Shown: positions 25,662-37,738 of the stretch, one piece after another
How positions within the stretch are numbered: position 1 is the stretch's first letter
Layout: each line of letters opens with the position of its first letter
Source of the DNA: Erysipelotrichaceae bacterium OPF54
GTDB lineage: Bacteria; Bacillota_I; Bacilli_A; Erysipelotrichales; Erysipelotrichaceae
Length of the DNA: 64,000 nt
Direction: 5' to 3'
NCBI GenBank assembly: GCA_022834735.1
Contig: BQKD01000001.1
Location: forward strand, 473,659-537,658
The notes under the pieces: model-generated
The model's input: only the letters and a program-made list of their open reading frames with translations
Database searches by the model: none
Told to the model about the DNA's origin: nothing
Position numbers and translations under genes: made by a program

Positions 25662-25690
25662 AAAAAGACAGTGAGCGGGCTGTCTTTTTT
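25662..25690 (+). terminator. Terminator of the interrupted small-protein gene
   Basis: AAAAAGACAG / CTGTCTTTTTT with an 8-base loop, 8 bases after the restored stop codon. Confidence 0.85.
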
Positions 25691-25788
25691 TGCGCCGATC
25701 TATGCCTGTTGTCTATAGCAGAACATATAAAATAAGTATTTGACATGTGTTTTCCCGGGATTAAAATAAAAGTAAAGAGGACAGGGAA

Positions 25789-25967
25789 ATGGAATACAGG
25801 ACAATCAAAAAAACAGGCCAGAAAGTATCGGTGATCGGAATGGGGGCCAGTTCCATCGCGGAAAGCTCGCATGAGGAAATGGTAAGCGCGATCCGTCACG
25901 CGATCGATCACGGAATTAATTATTTTGATCTGGCGGCTGGCAGCGCAAAAGCCTATGCCGCATATGG
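25789..25967 (+). pseudogene. Aldo/keto reductase, N-terminal remnant
   Basis: About 60 codons remain of an aldo/keto reductase: MEYRTIKKTGQKVSVIGMGA followed by AIDHGINYFDLAAGSAKAYAAYG, where the family has the catalytic-loop aspartate (FD). The frame enters the left inverted repeat of the IS1182-type element at 25968 and stops at 25995. No matching C-terminal part lies on the far side of the element, so the rest of the gene was deleted. It resembles the intact ferredoxin-type reductase at 37990. Confidence 0.85.
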
Positions 25968-27776
25968 GAGACTGCTGAAAAAGTCACGATTTTGAATCGC
26001 TCGGTTTATCAAATTTGAACATTAAAAAACAGGAGTCAGATTTTCTGTGTTAGAAATTCATGATTCCTGTTTTTCTTCGTTTTTATTCTCTTATTTTTGA
26101 AGATAGGAAGAAATCCTCTGATCTATGAGGGCTCTTTTTCACTTTTTAGACGCACTCCACCTATCTTTTCTTCTTCCAATTTTAAAATCCGTTTCATATT
26201 ACTCATAAAAATTGCCGCCGCTCCCTGGATCTTCATGCTCTCTATTCCGCTTCCGTTTGATCGTCCGTATCCGTACCGTTCCTTCAGTTCCGCGTTTTTC
26301 GCTTCGATCTTATACCTTTCTTTTGTCAGCTCTTTATACTCTTCTGTTTCCATGAAATCCATCTGTTCTGTATGGATCGGATCTTTGATCTTCACTGAAT
26401 ACGTCTTTGTCGCTGTTCCTTTGTAGCATCCTTCTTTTAATGGACATCTTTTACATTTTTCAACGTCGAAATAATACGTTTCATGTTGTGTGTTCGATCC
26501 GCTCTTCGCCTTCTTCTGTCCGCCCCGTGCTTTTCTCGTTGCCATATGTCCGGCTTTGCATACATACATCCCTGCATCTTTATTATATTCGAATTTATCT
26601 TCATTCTTCCGGTTCCCGTGCCTCACACTTGCGCTTAGTTTGGCTGCCAGCCGATACCCTTCTTCTCCTGCTTTTTTCAGGTTCTCTTTTTCCGAATACG
26701 CACCGTCTCCGATCACCGCTTCCACTTCGATCCCGTTTTCCCGGCTTTTTTCTACCAGCTCGTCGAGCTGTTTGCCGTCGTGTTTCTCTCCGCTCGTCAC
26801 CTTGGCGGCCGTGACAATCCTTTCCGGTGTCATGGCGATGTGCGTCTTGTATCCGAAAAAAGAACTGTCCGCGCTCTTGTGTCCAACCTTCGCATCCTGA
26901 TCTTTCGAATACTGCAGCTCGGTCTGTGTTTCCTCCATCGCTTCCTTGAGGTAGTTCATTCTTTCCTGCACATTCGGCAATGCATCATATTTCTTTTCCG
27001 ATTCGATCACGTCTACGACTTCCTGGCAGTATTCCAGCACATCTTCTACGATCCCGTTCGACGCTTTTCTTTTCGAGGGCATCCTGTCGTGCATTGTCTC
27101 ATCATGCGCATATACGCTTTTGCGCAGATCCCTGCATCGGTTCAAAAGCTCTTCCCGTATGCTTACCGGCTGAAAACGCGCTGCAGTATGGGTTGCATCG
27201 ACGATCAGCTTGTTCTTTGAAGCAATGACCCCTTTTTCCAGAGCGATCTCCACAGTTTTGGCAATGAGCAGATCAAGGACGTTGGTATCCGCTAAACGCA
27301 TGGTCCGGAATTTGGAAAGCAGAGAAGGGTCGATAAGCGAAGTTTCTTCCGGCGCATAATCAAGGAAAAACTTCATTTCCATATCGACCCTGCATTTATG
27401 GACAAGATCGCGGTCCGAAAGTTTGTGATGATTTTTAAGAAGGATCATCTTGAAGAGTCGGATCGGATCGACGGCCTTGCGTCCGTAGGACAAGGTATAT
27501 TGATCCTGGAGAGAATCGATGATAAAAGAAAAATCGATGTCGTGAAGCTTCCTCCAGAAATTGTCCTGAGGAATGAGAATATCATAAAGATCGGCAAACG
27601 GACTGAAAGCGGGCTGCTCGAAAGAAGAAATCATAGTCAAAGTCACCATCCTTGTTAAAGATATTATACCATAAAACAATACAATAATATATAAACATAT
27701 TTATATTATATTTACGCAAAACAAAAAGAGTAATTCAACTTATGTGCTAAATTACTCTAGTTTTTTCAGCAGTCTC
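25968..27776 (-). mobile_element. IS1182-family insertion sequence
   Basis: This element of about 1.8 kb has inverted repeats GAGACTGCTGAAAAA (25968-25982) and TTTTTCAGCAGTCTC (27762-27776). One full transposase lies on the minus strand. A long-stem hairpin AAAAACAGGA / TCCTGTTTTT (about 26024-26076) ends its message, and a second hairpin AGAGTAATT / AATTACTCT (about 27727-27758) guards the upstream end. The flanks show no matching direct duplication, and the two neighbouring gene remnants belong to different genes. A deletion beside or across the element is therefore likely. Confidence 0.88.
26123..27634 (-). CDS. IS1182-family transposase
   Basis: The 503-residue DDE transposase of IS1182 type has an N-terminal domain with YSYGRKAVDPIRLFKMILLK-like sequence (here LSYGRKAVDP), the DDE core with IVDATHTAARF and AVIGDGAYSEKEN, and the C-terminal glutamate region AKNAELKERYGYGRSNGSGI. 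A four-cysteine patch (VCKAGH, CKRCPLKEGC) sits near residue 380-430. The ATG at 27634 has AAGGATGG upstream; earlier in-frame starts are less well placed. It looks intact. Confidence 0.93.
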   Translation of the reverse strand: MISSFEQPAFSPFADLYDILIPQDNFWRKLHDIDFSFIIDSLQDQYTLSYGRKAVDPIRLFKMILLKNHHKLSDRDLVHKCRVDMEMKFFLDYAPEETSLIDPSLLSKFRTMRLADTNVLDLLIAKTVEIALEKGVIASKNKLIVDATHTAARFQPVSIREELLNRCRDLRKSVYAHDETMHDRMPSKRKASNGIVEDVLEYCQEVVDVIESEKKYDALPNVQERMNYLKEAMEETQTELQYSKDQDAKVGHKSADSSFFGYKTHIAMTPERIVTAAKVTSGEKHDGKQLDELVEKSRENGIEVEAVIGDGAYSEKENLKKAGEEGYRLAAKLSASVRHGNRKNEDKFEYNKDAGMYVCKAGHMATRKARGGQKKAKSGSNTQHETYYFDVEKCKRCPLKEGCYKGTATKTYSVKIKDPIHTEQMDFMETEEYKELTKERYKIEAKNAELKERYGYGRSNGSGIESMKIQGAAAIFMSNMKRILKLEEEKIGGVRLKSEKEPS

Positions 27777-28215
27777 ACGTTCGCGCATCTTGTTTGCGGA
27801 GTTCAAAGAGCCGGATACGATCTGCGTGTATCAGGATGGAATCGATAAAGGCCGCACGCTTTTAGCCGAAGAAGGGGTGCGGCAGGCGATGGGAGAAGAC
27901 ACAGACCTTTCGCAGCTGCTGATCGCGCATGAACTGTTTCATGTGTGCGAGCTGCGTGACCCTTCCATCTGGACGAAAACGTACTCAATAAATCTTTGGA
28001 AAATAGGACGGTTCGTCAACCGCAGCCCTGTCATGGTGCTCAGCGAGATTGCAGCTATGGCATTCGCGAGTCGGCTGAACAACGTCAATTTCTCGGCTTA
28101 TGTGCTTGACGCTTTCCTGGTATTTGGCTATTCGCCGCTCGCAGGCAGCGCTTTATATGAGGAAATGATGCAGGGGGCCGGGCGTAAACCATCCCGGCCG
28201 GACGGGAAGCAATGA
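27777..28215 (+). pseudogene. Zincin-like metallopeptidase, C-terminal remnant
   Basis: The frame is already open at the right edge of the IS1182-type element, so the 5' part is missing. The remaining 140 codons contain LLIAHELFHVCEL, an HExxH zinc motif, and about 50 residues later LSEIAAMAFA, which can give the third ligand. The C-terminus is intact and its stop overlaps the next gene (ATGA). A TTG at 27790 could serve as a chance start but has no ribosome site. Family not identified further. Confidence 0.7.
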
Positions 28216-28952
28216 AAACAATTGTTCGTTCGCTGAGCGGATGTTCGAAAAAGGAACGGATCAGGCGGCTGATCCATATGCTCGAACAAAATGGTGTTCA
28301 GACTGTCATGCAGCAGGACAAGGATGCGGTCAATATCCTGGCTGGAGATTTTAATGATAAAACAAAACTGCCTATGCTGTGTGCGCATTATGACATTGTT
28401 CCTGAAAGTTCGGGCGCCAATGACAATCTCGCTTCGGTGGCGATCCTTGTCAGACTGCTGACCACATGCCGGTGCCGTGCCGTGTTTCTGGACGGCGAAG
28501 AAAGCGGTCATACGGGTGCGAAGCTCTTCTGTGCCAGGGCATCGAGATCCCGTATCGAATGCATCGTTGTTCTTGACGTGTGCGGGTATGGAAACTGCAT
28601 AGCTTATTGGATCCGCCACGGACGATTCTGCCGCTTTTTCAGAAAACTGACGGCTGGCGGTATGAAAAAAAAATATCATCTGCTTTCTTTGCCCTTCCTG
28701 CCTGAAAGCGATGATCAGGTCCTCGTTTCTCTCGGCCGGCCGCTCATGCGTATGAGTGTGCTGCCTGAATGCGATGCGCAGGCTCTCCGCAGCCTGGAAA
28801 CATATCCTGAATACATGGCTTCGCTACAGGAACTTGCTGCGTCGCTCGAAGTCTGCAAGACCATTCACGGAGGACCCTTGGACGATCCGGATATTGTGAT
28901 GCCTGAGAGCATGGAAAACGTGTATCGTTCTCTGCAGGAAGCATTCAATTGA
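28212..28952 (+). CDS. M28-like zinc aminopeptidase domain protein
   Basis: The 246-residue cytoplasmic hydrolase has the metal-ligand pattern of family M28: AHYDIVPESSGANDNLASVA (His and bridging Asp), FLDGEESGHTGA (catalytic and ligand Glu), VLDVCGYGN (Asp) and KTIHGGPLDD (His). No signal peptide. It is translationally coupled to the truncated HExxH gene upstream, so it may once have been part of a two-peptidase unit. Its own ribosome site is weak, so expression may now depend on readthrough from the damaged region. Confidence 0.72.
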   Translation: MKTIVRSLSGCSKKERIRRLIHMLEQNGVQTVMQQDKDAVNILAGDFNDKTKLPMLCAHYDIVPESSGANDNLASVAILVRLLTTCRCRAVFLDGEESGHTGAKLFCARASRSRIECIVVLDVCGYGNCIAYWIRHGRFCRFFRKLTAGGMKKKYHLLSLPFLPESDDQVLVSLGRPLMRMSVLPECDAQALRSLETYPEYMASLQELAASLEVCKTIHGGPLDDPDIVMPESMENVYRSLQEAFN

Positions 28953-29060
28953 TAGCGCATCCGTGCCGGTCTATTCATTCCGGGAGACTGGAAACGGGTG
29001 ATGTTATAGAGTGGGCTTAACCCGCAAGTAATTGTATTTTAAATAATAGGAGGAATTATC

Positions 29061-30419
29061 ATGAGTAGCATTATTATCGGTATCCTGCTTATTCTTTCTC
29101 TGATCGGACTGATCTACTACGCCGTAAAAGGAAAGAACCTGATGGTAGGATTCTTAATCATCACAACGCTTTGGCTTATTCTTGTTCTGATTGGAAACGC
29201 TTTTGCTCCGAATCCGCAGATGGCAGAAATGTCTGTGATCGATATCATTGGAAACGTCTTCCAGGCTGGACCGGAAGGGTATGCGAAATCAATTCTCGTC
29301 AATATCTTTTTCGGTGCATTCTTTGGCCGTGTCCTGATTGAGACGGGTATTGCTTCTACGCTGATCCGTAAAGTCGTTGAACTTGGTGGCGACAAGCCGA
29401 AAATCACGATGACCCTGCTTTGTTTTGTTGTATTACTCTGCTTTACATCTATGACAGGAATAGGTCCTGTTATCGCGATGGCTGTCATTGCGCTGCCGAT
29501 CATGCAGGCTCTTGGTATTCCATCTCCGATTGCGCTGTTCAGTTTCATGGGTTCGATCATGTGCGGTATTCTGGCTAACGTAACAAACTTCAAACAGTAT
29601 CAGGGTATTCTTGATGGAATGGATCCGGGCAAATTTGCTGATACAGCTTATACGTTTCAAGACTATTTCCGGTTTGGCGCAGTCGCTGCTGCCGTCGCGT
29701 TCATCATTATTATCATTGTTTCGTGTGTTGCGCTTTCCCGCCACACCAAATCGCATGCGTGGGCAGCTGTCACACCGAACAGCCAGCCGCAAGGCGACGC
29801 GCCGGTCATTTCGTGGATCTCAGTCATCCTGCCGATCCTTCTTGTTGTGGCTTTGAAGATTCAGGTTATTCCGGCATTCTTCATAGCAGCTCTGTTCGCG
29901 TTGCTGACGTGCGGAAAACTCAAAAACGGCTACGATAAAACAGCACAGCTTATTTCCAAACTCTTCACGGACGGATCGGTCGATGTTGCTCCGATGATCG
30001 GTTTCCTGCTTACGCTGGCAATGTTCAATAACGTGGCTGTGTATGCAGGTCCTTATTTTGAAGCGATCATTGGCGATTTCGTTCCGCATTCCGCATTGGG
30101 ATTGTCTTTGCTTCTTGCAATTCTGATGCCTGCAGGCTTCTTCCGGGGTCCGACAAATCTGGTTGGATGTGGAACGGCTGTCGCGGTCGTAATTCTTGGC
30201 GCGGCTTCCTCGCTTCCTGTAGCCTTCCTGTATCCGCTGTTTGCGATCTCGACGATTGTTCCTCAGCATCTTGATATCACGCAGTCATGGGTTGCATGGG
30301 GACTGGGCTATACGAAAGTCAGCTCAAAAGGCTTCATGAAATATACGATTCCAGTTGGCTGGGCAATCGGAGCTCTGCTGCTGTTCATGAACTATTTCAT
30401 GTATGGAATGGGATTATAA
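29061..30419 (+). CDS. GntP-like organic acid / uronate permease
   Basis: This 452-residue inner-membrane transporter has about 12 helices. Segments such as ILVNIFFGAFFGRVLIETG, PKITMTLLCFVVLLCFTSMT and GPTNLVGCGTAVAVVILGA resemble the gluconate/citrate (GntP, ion-transporter superfamily) fold. Position upstream of a LacI regulator and kduD/kduI suggests a uronate-type substrate. The family assignment is moderate and the substrate is inferred from neighbours. AGGAGG is well placed before the ATG. Confidence 0.65.
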   Translation: MSSIIIGILLILSLIGLIYYAVKGKNLMVGFLIITTLWLILVLIGNAFAPNPQMAEMSVIDIIGNVFQAGPEGYAKSILVNIFFGAFFGRVLIETGIASTLIRKVVELGGDKPKITMTLLCFVVLLCFTSMTGIGPVIAMAVIALPIMQALGIPSPIALFSFMGSIMCGILANVTNFKQYQGILDGMDPGKFADTAYTFQDYFRFGAVAAAVAFIIIIIVSCVALSRHTKSHAWAAVTPNSQPQGDAPVISWISVILPILLVVALKIQVIPAFFIAALFALLTCGKLKNGYDKTAQLISKLFTDGSVDVAPMIGFLLTLAMFNNVAVYAGPYFEAIIGDFVPHSALGLSLLLAILMPAGFFRGPTNLVGCGTAVAVVILGAASSLPVAFLYPLFAISTIVPQHLDITQSWVAWGLGYTKVSSKGFMKYTIPVGWAIGALLLFMNYFMYGMGL

Positions 30420-30457
30420 TTGATCCTGTCTATACTGGTGTAAATACTGCGCAGAAT

Positions 30458-30490
30458 AAAGGATGATGATTCCCGGAACACCATCCTTTT
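30458..30490 (+). terminator. Intrinsic terminator after the permease gene
   Basis: AAAGGATGATG and CACCATCCTTTT pair around a ten-base loop. It separates the permease message from the regulator gene. Confidence 0.75.
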
Positions 30491-30685
30491 CCTGTATATG
30501 CATTTTTTTAACACCACATAGATGAAAAATGCAAAGAATTCAGCATAAATGGTGTAAAATCAAATCGAATGGACATTCCGAAATTTAGATCTGGATAGCC
30601 GTATCGACCAGGCTGTACGGAAATGCCGCAGGAGAGTTGTTTGAATTCCTCGGATTCCGTTAAAACAGGAATGCGGGAGGAAGTC

Positions 30686-31729
30686 ATGCGAAAGAAGAAT
30701 TCAGTTACGATCGCGGACATCGCAAAAAAGGCGGGTGTATCGCGGACGACTGTATCATTTTATATCAATCATAAATACGAAAAAATGTCGAGCAGAACCC
30801 GGGCTAAGATCGAAGAGGCAATCAGGGAGACTGACTTTGTTCCAAATGTGCTAGCCCGCTCGCTCAACAATAAACAGTCATTCATGATCGGAGTGATGGT
30901 GCACGCGAACACAAGCTGGGAAATGGTCCAGTTCATGGACGGGATCGAGGATTGTCTGAAAAAAAATAATTATCAGATGATCGTGGCAACGACTGGCTGG
31001 GATCTGGACGAAGAACGACAGCAGATCGAAAAGATGAAGGCGCAGAGTGTTGACGGATTTATTGTCAATCCAAGCGAAAGCTTTGATCTTTTGTGGAAAA
31101 CGATTGGCGAAAACAGACCTCTTGTTGTATATGATCCCCCTCACGTGACACCTTACCGTTACTGGGTCCGGTCGAATGACTACGAGGCTGTCTATGATGC
31201 GCTCGAACGAATGGTTACAGCCGGCTACGACCGTCTGATCCTGGTGACGGAAGATCCGTCCCGTCATACAACGATCGCGCAGCGCTGCCTTGCTTTTGAT
31301 CATCTTGTGGGCATTCGGCATGTGCGCAGCAAAACGATTTACGTTAGCGATCCATGCTTGCCTGAAAAGCTCGAATTTGAACTGCTCCAGCATATTCGGA
31401 TCGAGGAGAAGACATGTTTTTTCGTCACAACGACCGAACTGCTCAAAACTGTCTTTCTTGTATTGAGACGTTATCATGATCTTATGCCGGATCGGATCGG
31501 GCTCATTGGATTTGATTCTGTCGAATGGGCTGCTATGGTGACACCTGGTGTCACGACGATCGTGCATCCTGCTTTTGAGGCCGGCAATCATGCTGCCCGT
31601 CTCCTTCTTGATGTGATCGCGGAAAAAAACGAAGAAGTGTCAGGAAAAATATTCGAATGCGCGCTTCATGAACTGGGCTCGACAATTCGTACCACAGACA
31701 AAAAGAAGAAGGAAGGGGAAGGAGAATGA
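30686..31729 (+). CDS. LacI-family regulator of the kdu locus
   Basis: The 347-residue repressor has a LacI helix-turn-helix at residues 7-30 (VTIADIAKKAGVSRTTVSFY) with the hinge FVPNVLARSLNNKQS, then a periplasmic-binding-like effector domain. KdgR-type control of uronate genes is the likely role, judged from kduD and kduI directly downstream. The ATG at 30686 has GGGAGG five bases upstream. Two earlier in-frame ATGs (30623, 30671) lack such a site and would add a tail not typical of the family. Confidence 0.88.
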   Translation: MRKKNSVTIADIAKKAGVSRTTVSFYINHKYEKMSSRTRAKIEEAIRETDFVPNVLARSLNNKQSFMIGVMVHANTSWEMVQFMDGIEDCLKKNNYQMIVATTGWDLDEERQQIEKMKAQSVDGFIVNPSESFDLLWKTIGENRPLVVYDPPHVTPYRYWVRSNDYEAVYDALERMVTAGYDRLILVTEDPSRHTTIAQRCLAFDHLVGIRHVRSKTIYVSDPCLPEKLEFELLQHIRIEEKTCFFVTTTELLKTVFLVLRRYHDLMPDRIGLIGFDSVEWAAMVTPGVTTIVHPAFEAGNHAARLLLDVIAEKNEEVSGKIFECALHELGSTIRTTDKKKKEGEGE

Positions 31730-31757
31730 AGGAAAACGAAGATGGAGGAAAAAACTA

Positions 31758-32567
31758 ATGAATACATATATCGAATCTCAGTTTGGACTGAACGGAAAGG
31801 TGGCACTTGTGACCGGAGCGACCCACGGGATCGGATTCGGGATCGCGGCAGCACTTGGTCGTTCCGGTGCGATCGTTTGTTTTAATGGGCGCAGCGAAGC
31901 GAAAAATGACGAGGCGATGACTGCGTATGCCAAAGAAGGTATCCAGGCACACGGCTATGTATGTGATGTAACCGATGTAGCCCAAGTTGACGCAATGCTT
32001 GCCAGGATCGAAGCTGAAGTAGGGACCGTCGATATTCTGGTCAACAATGCCGGCATCATCCAGAGGACAAGCATGCTTGATATGACGGCTGAGGATTTCC
32101 GGAAAGTTGTCGATGTCGATCTGGCTGGACCGTTTATCATGTCGAAGGCGGTCCTTCCGGGCATGATTCGTAAAAATGCAGGAAAGATCATCAATATCTG
32201 TTCGCTGATGTCTGAACTTGGCCGTGAAACGGTTGCCGGGTATGCGGCGGCTAAAGGTGGTCTGAAAATGTTGACAAGAAATATCTGTGCCGAGTTTGGC
32301 GAATACAATATCCAGTGCAATGGGATCGGGCCGGGTTATATTGCCACAAGCCAGACCGCTCCGCTACGTCAACTGCAGCCGGACGGATCGCCTAATCCGT
32401 TCGATGCTTTTATCCTAGCCAAGACGCCGGCAAACCGCTGGGGCAGCCCGGAAGATCTGGAAGGTCCCGCTGTTTTCCTGGCTTCTTCTGCTTCCGATTT
32501 CGTGAATGGACAGATTCTGTTCGTGGATGGCGGTATTCTGGCAAGTCTGGGACGTACGCCACAGTAA
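31758..32567 (+). CDS. kduD: 2-deoxy-D-gluconate 3-dehydrogenase (SDR)
   Basis: It reduces 3-deoxy-D-glycero-2,5-hexodiulosonate to 2-keto-3-deoxygluconate. The 269-residue short-chain dehydrogenase has [20 protein letters not shown] (TGxxxGxG), NNAG near residue 90 and the catalytic set S (NICSLMS), YAAAK. The start [10 protein letters not shown] after a short INxF-like N-terminus fits KduD. Ribosome site GGAGGAA; 28 bases after the regulator gene and 17 before kduI, so one operon. Confidence 0.87.
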   Translation: MNTYIESQFGLNGKVALVTGATHGIGFGIAAALGRSGAIVCFNGRSEAKNDEAMTAYAKEGIQAHGYVCDVTDVAQVDAMLARIEAEVGTVDILVNNAGIIQRTSMLDMTAEDFRKVVDVDLAGPFIMSKAVLPGMIRKNAGKIINICSLMSELGRETVAGYAAAKGGLKMLTRNICAEFGEYNIQCNGIGPGYIATSQTAPLRQLQPDGSPNPFDAFILAKTPANRWGSPEDLEGPAVFLASSASDFVNGQILFVDGGILASLGRTPQ

Positions 32568-32584
32568 AACAGGAGGTAAAGAGA

Positions 32585-33463
32585 ATGAAAAGTACAATGG
32601 AAGTGCGGACGGCATGTTCGCCAAAGGACGCAAAACATTATGATACCGAGCGGCTTCGCGAAGAATTCCTGGTAGAGGATCTCTTTGTTCCGGATTCGAT
32701 CCGGCTCGTATATAGTCATATCGACCGGATCATTTTCGGCGGTGTAATGCCTGTTCATGAATCGCTCAGGCTCGAAGCAAAGGATGAACTTCGTGCTGAA
32801 TATTTTCTGGAGCGAAGGGAACTTGGCGTGATCAATATCGGTGGAGCCGGCACGGTCTGCGTAGATGGCGTAGAGTATGAGATTGGTTCGTTTGACGGGC
32901 TGTATGTAGGACGGGGCGTTCAGGATGTAGTTTTTTCAAGTGTGGCTGAAACAGATCCGGCCAAATTCTATCTGTGTTCCGGGCCGGCTCATCAGACATA
33001 TCCGACCAAACGCATCTTGAAAGAAAAAAAGGCGGAGCATGAATACGATGTGGAGATCATGCCGGAAAATAAGAAGGAACTTGGTTCGCTGGAAGACTCG
33101 AACCATCGCACGATCACCAAATATATTTTGCCTGGCCAGGTGGAATCCTGCCAGCTCGAAATGGGAATGACTCATCTTGAGCCGGGCAGCGTATGGAATA
33201 CGATGCCGTGCCACACGCACGACAGACGTATGGAAGTCTATCTTTATTTTGATCTTCCGGCAGATTCGTTCGTGATGCATTACATGGGCGAGCCGCAACA
33301 GACACGGCATATTGTCGTACGCAACGAACAGGCAGTCATCAGCCCTTCCTGGTCGATCCATTCAGGAAGCGGTTCGAGAAACTATACGTTTATATGGGGC
33401 ATGGTTGGCGAAAATCAGGACTTTGACGATATGGACGAAGTCACAATGCAGGATCTTCGCTGA
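32585..33463 (+). CDS. kduI: 5-dehydro-4-deoxy-D-glucuronate isomerase
   Basis: It isomerises 4-deoxy-L-threo-5-hexosulose uronate from unsaturated oligouronides (pectin or glycosaminoglycan lyase products). The 292-residue cupin shows [20 protein letters not shown] near residue 40, [14 protein letters not shown] near 130 and the zinc site [18 protein letters not shown] near 212 (two His and Glu) with a later His in SIHSGSG. Its C-terminus is slightly longer than usual (about 278). Ribosome site GGAGGT. Ends at a strong terminator. Confidence 0.93.
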   Translation: MKSTMEVRTACSPKDAKHYDTERLREEFLVEDLFVPDSIRLVYSHIDRIIFGGVMPVHESLRLEAKDELRAEYFLERRELGVINIGGAGTVCVDGVEYEIGSFDGLYVGRGVQDVVFSSVAETDPAKFYLCSGPAHQTYPTKRILKEKKAEHEYDVEIMPENKKELGSLEDSNHRTITKYILPGQVESCQLEMGMTHLEPGSVWNTMPCHTHDRRMEVYLYFDLPADSFVMHYMGEPQQTRHIVVRNEQAVISPSWSIHSGSGSRNYTFIWGMVGENQDFDDMDEVTMQDLR

Positions 33464-33471
33464 TCATGACA

Positions 33472-33506
33472 AATAGAAGGTGTCAAAACGCATCTTCTAT
33501 TTTTTG
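33472..33506 (+). terminator. Intrinsic terminator of the kdu operon
   Basis: AATAGAAGGTG / CATCTTCTATT stem (one G-U pair) with an 8-base loop, followed by TTTT. Confidence 0.9.
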
Positions 33507-33663
33507 TTTCTTGAAATAAGAGAAACATATGGTCTGAAAGAAGAAAAGAAAATAGCAGACTGTAAAAACTGAGAAGCAGACTGCTTTTGAAAACATTATA
33601 TAAACTGTAATTTTAGAAGCTATTCAAAATATTTAACAGCAACAGGAACGCATTTATCATTCC

Positions 33664-34476
33664 TTATAAAATAAACTGATTGATAAATTCAGTGATCCCG
33701 TCGTGATCGTTGTCTAATGTAATATAGTCGGCAACACTTTTTGTGAGTTCGGATCCGTTGGCCATGGCCACGCCGCATCCTGCCTGCAGCACCATATCAT
33801 GATCGTTGTCGGCATCTCCGAATACGCATGCATCCTCAAGCGTCATTCCGAACGGCTCGATGGCTATCTGGATGCCGAGCGGCTTGCTGATGCGCGGATC
33901 CATGTATTCATAGAGGACGCTTGCTGTCTTTAACGACGCGGATTTGTACTGATCGTTCGTGAATGTTCTGGCCCGTTCCACGACAGCGTCCATCGTTTCC
34001 GGAGCGCAGACGATCATCACTTTCGGTTTCGGCTTTGAAAGGAATTCATCAAAGTCTGCGACTTTGTATGGAACATGATCGGCTTTGGAAAGCATCCGGA
34101 TGTGTTCGTCGTCCTTTGGCGCGTACAGGATCCCGTCATACGGGATCGCGAAATTGACATCCATGTCTTCAAAGTGTTTTATGATTTCCCTGATGAGCTG
34201 GTCGTCAAGCGGATAGGCATCTTTGTGCCGGTTCCAGTTGAGATCGCATACTTCCGCACCGCCCGTACCAACAATAATGTCGATCAGATCATCGATCTTC
34301 CATTCTTTGAGCAAGGTGTCGCGTACACTGTTGACATCACGTCCTGTACTGAGTCCGAGCAGGATGCCTGCGTCATGCGCGTTTCTTAAAGATTCAAGTG
34401 TTTTTTCTGAAACGATCCCTTCGCTGGTGAGCAGGGTGCCGTCTACATCAAAAAATAGTATTTTTGGTTTGTTCAT
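33664..34476 (-). CDS. Cof-type HAD sugar phosphatase
   Basis: The 270-residue haloacid-dehalogenase phosphatase has motif I FFDVDGTLL, motif II LSTGRD, motif III lysine (SKPLGI near residue 195) and motif IV FGDADNDHDM. A C2-type cap lies between. Such enzymes dephosphorylate sugar phosphates and related compounds; the substrate is not predictable. It lies downstream of the 6-phospho-beta-glucosidase gene on the same strand but behind a terminator, so it is likely a separate unit. Confidence 0.9.
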   Translation of the reverse strand: MNKPKILFFDVDGTLLTSEGIVSEKTLESLRNAHDAGILLGLSTGRDVNSVRDTLLKEWKIDDLIDIIVGTGGAEVCDLNWNRHKDAYPLDDQLIREIIKHFEDMDVNFAIPYDGILYAPKDDEHIRMLSKADHVPYKVADFDEFLSKPKPKVMIVCAPETMDAVVERARTFTNDQYKSASLKTASVLYEYMDPRISKPLGIQIAIEPFGMTLEDACVFGDADNDHDMVLQAGCGVAMANGSELTKSVADYITLDNDHDGITEFINQFIL

Positions 34477-34550
34477 TTTCCCGTTTCTCCTTTATCTGAT
34501 TTGATTATAAAAAAGCATGAAAAAAAGAAAAGGAACGAAAAGCGGGTTGA

Positions 34551-34595
34551 AAAAAAATTCTCATTTCTTCTTTTTTCGAAAAAGAGAGATGAGAA
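34551..34595 (-). terminator. Terminator after the beta-glucosidase gene
   Basis: Read on the minus strand, TTCTCAT and ATGAGAA form the base of a long AT-rich hairpin ending in T8 (34551-34558). Confidence 0.75.
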
Positions 34596-34617
34596 TCGAA
34601 AATCAGAGAGGAATATC

Positions 34618-36866
<2,249 letters not shown>

Positions 36867-36880
36867 AAATTTCCGGTTCC

Positions 36881-37738
36881 TTAATCTTCGATCGAAGGGT
36901 TGAGACGATGATAGTATAAGAATTTTTTGTTCAGGTTCTCTTCATAGTCGGTCTGAAAATAAACGGCATATAAAACGTCCAGGATATACAGGATGCTCAG
37001 ACGTGTGGCAAACGACGAGATCTTGCGGTAATGATGCTCGTCGTGTCCGATCAGGATATGGGCCTTTACATTTTTGAATTCGCTTTTGTATGTGGAGGAG
37101 CTCATAAGAAGAACGGGCGTTCCTGACTTTTCCAGGGCGCCGGCCAGATTGTGGAGAAGCATTCCTCTTCCTTCCATGGTCAGCACGATGGCCAGATGAT
37201 CAGGACCCGAACTGGAGGCCATGAGCATCTGCTCATAGTCGTTTTCGACCATATGCACATTGACCCCGATCTCGCGCAGCTGAAACTGGAAGTTCTTGAA
37301 AAAGCCGAGATTTCCGGCTGTCGTATACAGGTCGATGGTTGAAGCGTTGTGCATGGCTTTGGCCGCTTCATACAACGAATACAGATCAAACAGGTTTTTC
37401 TGCGTATTGAGCGTTTCCTCGTAATCGGTCTTGAGCTGGGACAGGATCTCGTAATGTGTCTGCATCTGCGAAAACGGATAGTTTTTATCGACAGAAGATG
37501 TGGCATTTTCACGATGAAGCAGGGATCGGGATATTTCATTCTGCAAAGAGGAAAAGCCTTCCAGCTCCAGTTTCGAAAGCAGACGGTAGATCGTTGATGT
37601 CGAAACAAAACATGTTTTTGCCAGTTCCTTGAGCGAGGTGGTCAGGATCGATTCCGGATCGGCAAGGATATGATCTACTACTGTTTTTTCTGTATCGGTC
37701 CATGAAGTGGTGAGCGAAAGTCTGGTAAGAAAGTCCAT
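36881..37738 (-). CDS. RpiR-family regulator, distal copy
   Basis: 285 residues. The helix-turn-helix (TSLKELAKTCFVSTSTIYRL, residues 34-53) is followed by a SIS domain (SSTYKSEFKNVKAHILIG). The ribosome site AGAAAGGAG before the ATG is complementary over 8 bases to the linker of the repeated small-RNA candidates described elsewhere. It shares an operon with the proximal RpiR gene. The effector is unknown. Confidence 0.82.
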   Translation of the reverse strand: MDFLTRLSLTTSWTDTEKTVVDHILADPESILTTSLKELAKTCFVSTSTIYRLLSKLELEGFSSLQNEISRSLLHRENATSSVDKNYPFSQMQTHYEILSQLKTDYEETLNTQKNLFDLYSLYEAAKAMHNASTIDLYTTAGNLGFFKNFQFQLREIGVNVHMVENDYEQMLMASSSGPDHLAIVLTMEGRGMLLHNLAGALEKSGTPVLLMSSSTYKSEFKNVKAHILIGHDEHHYRKISSFATRLSILYILDVLYAVYFQTDYEENLNKKFLYYHRLNPSIED

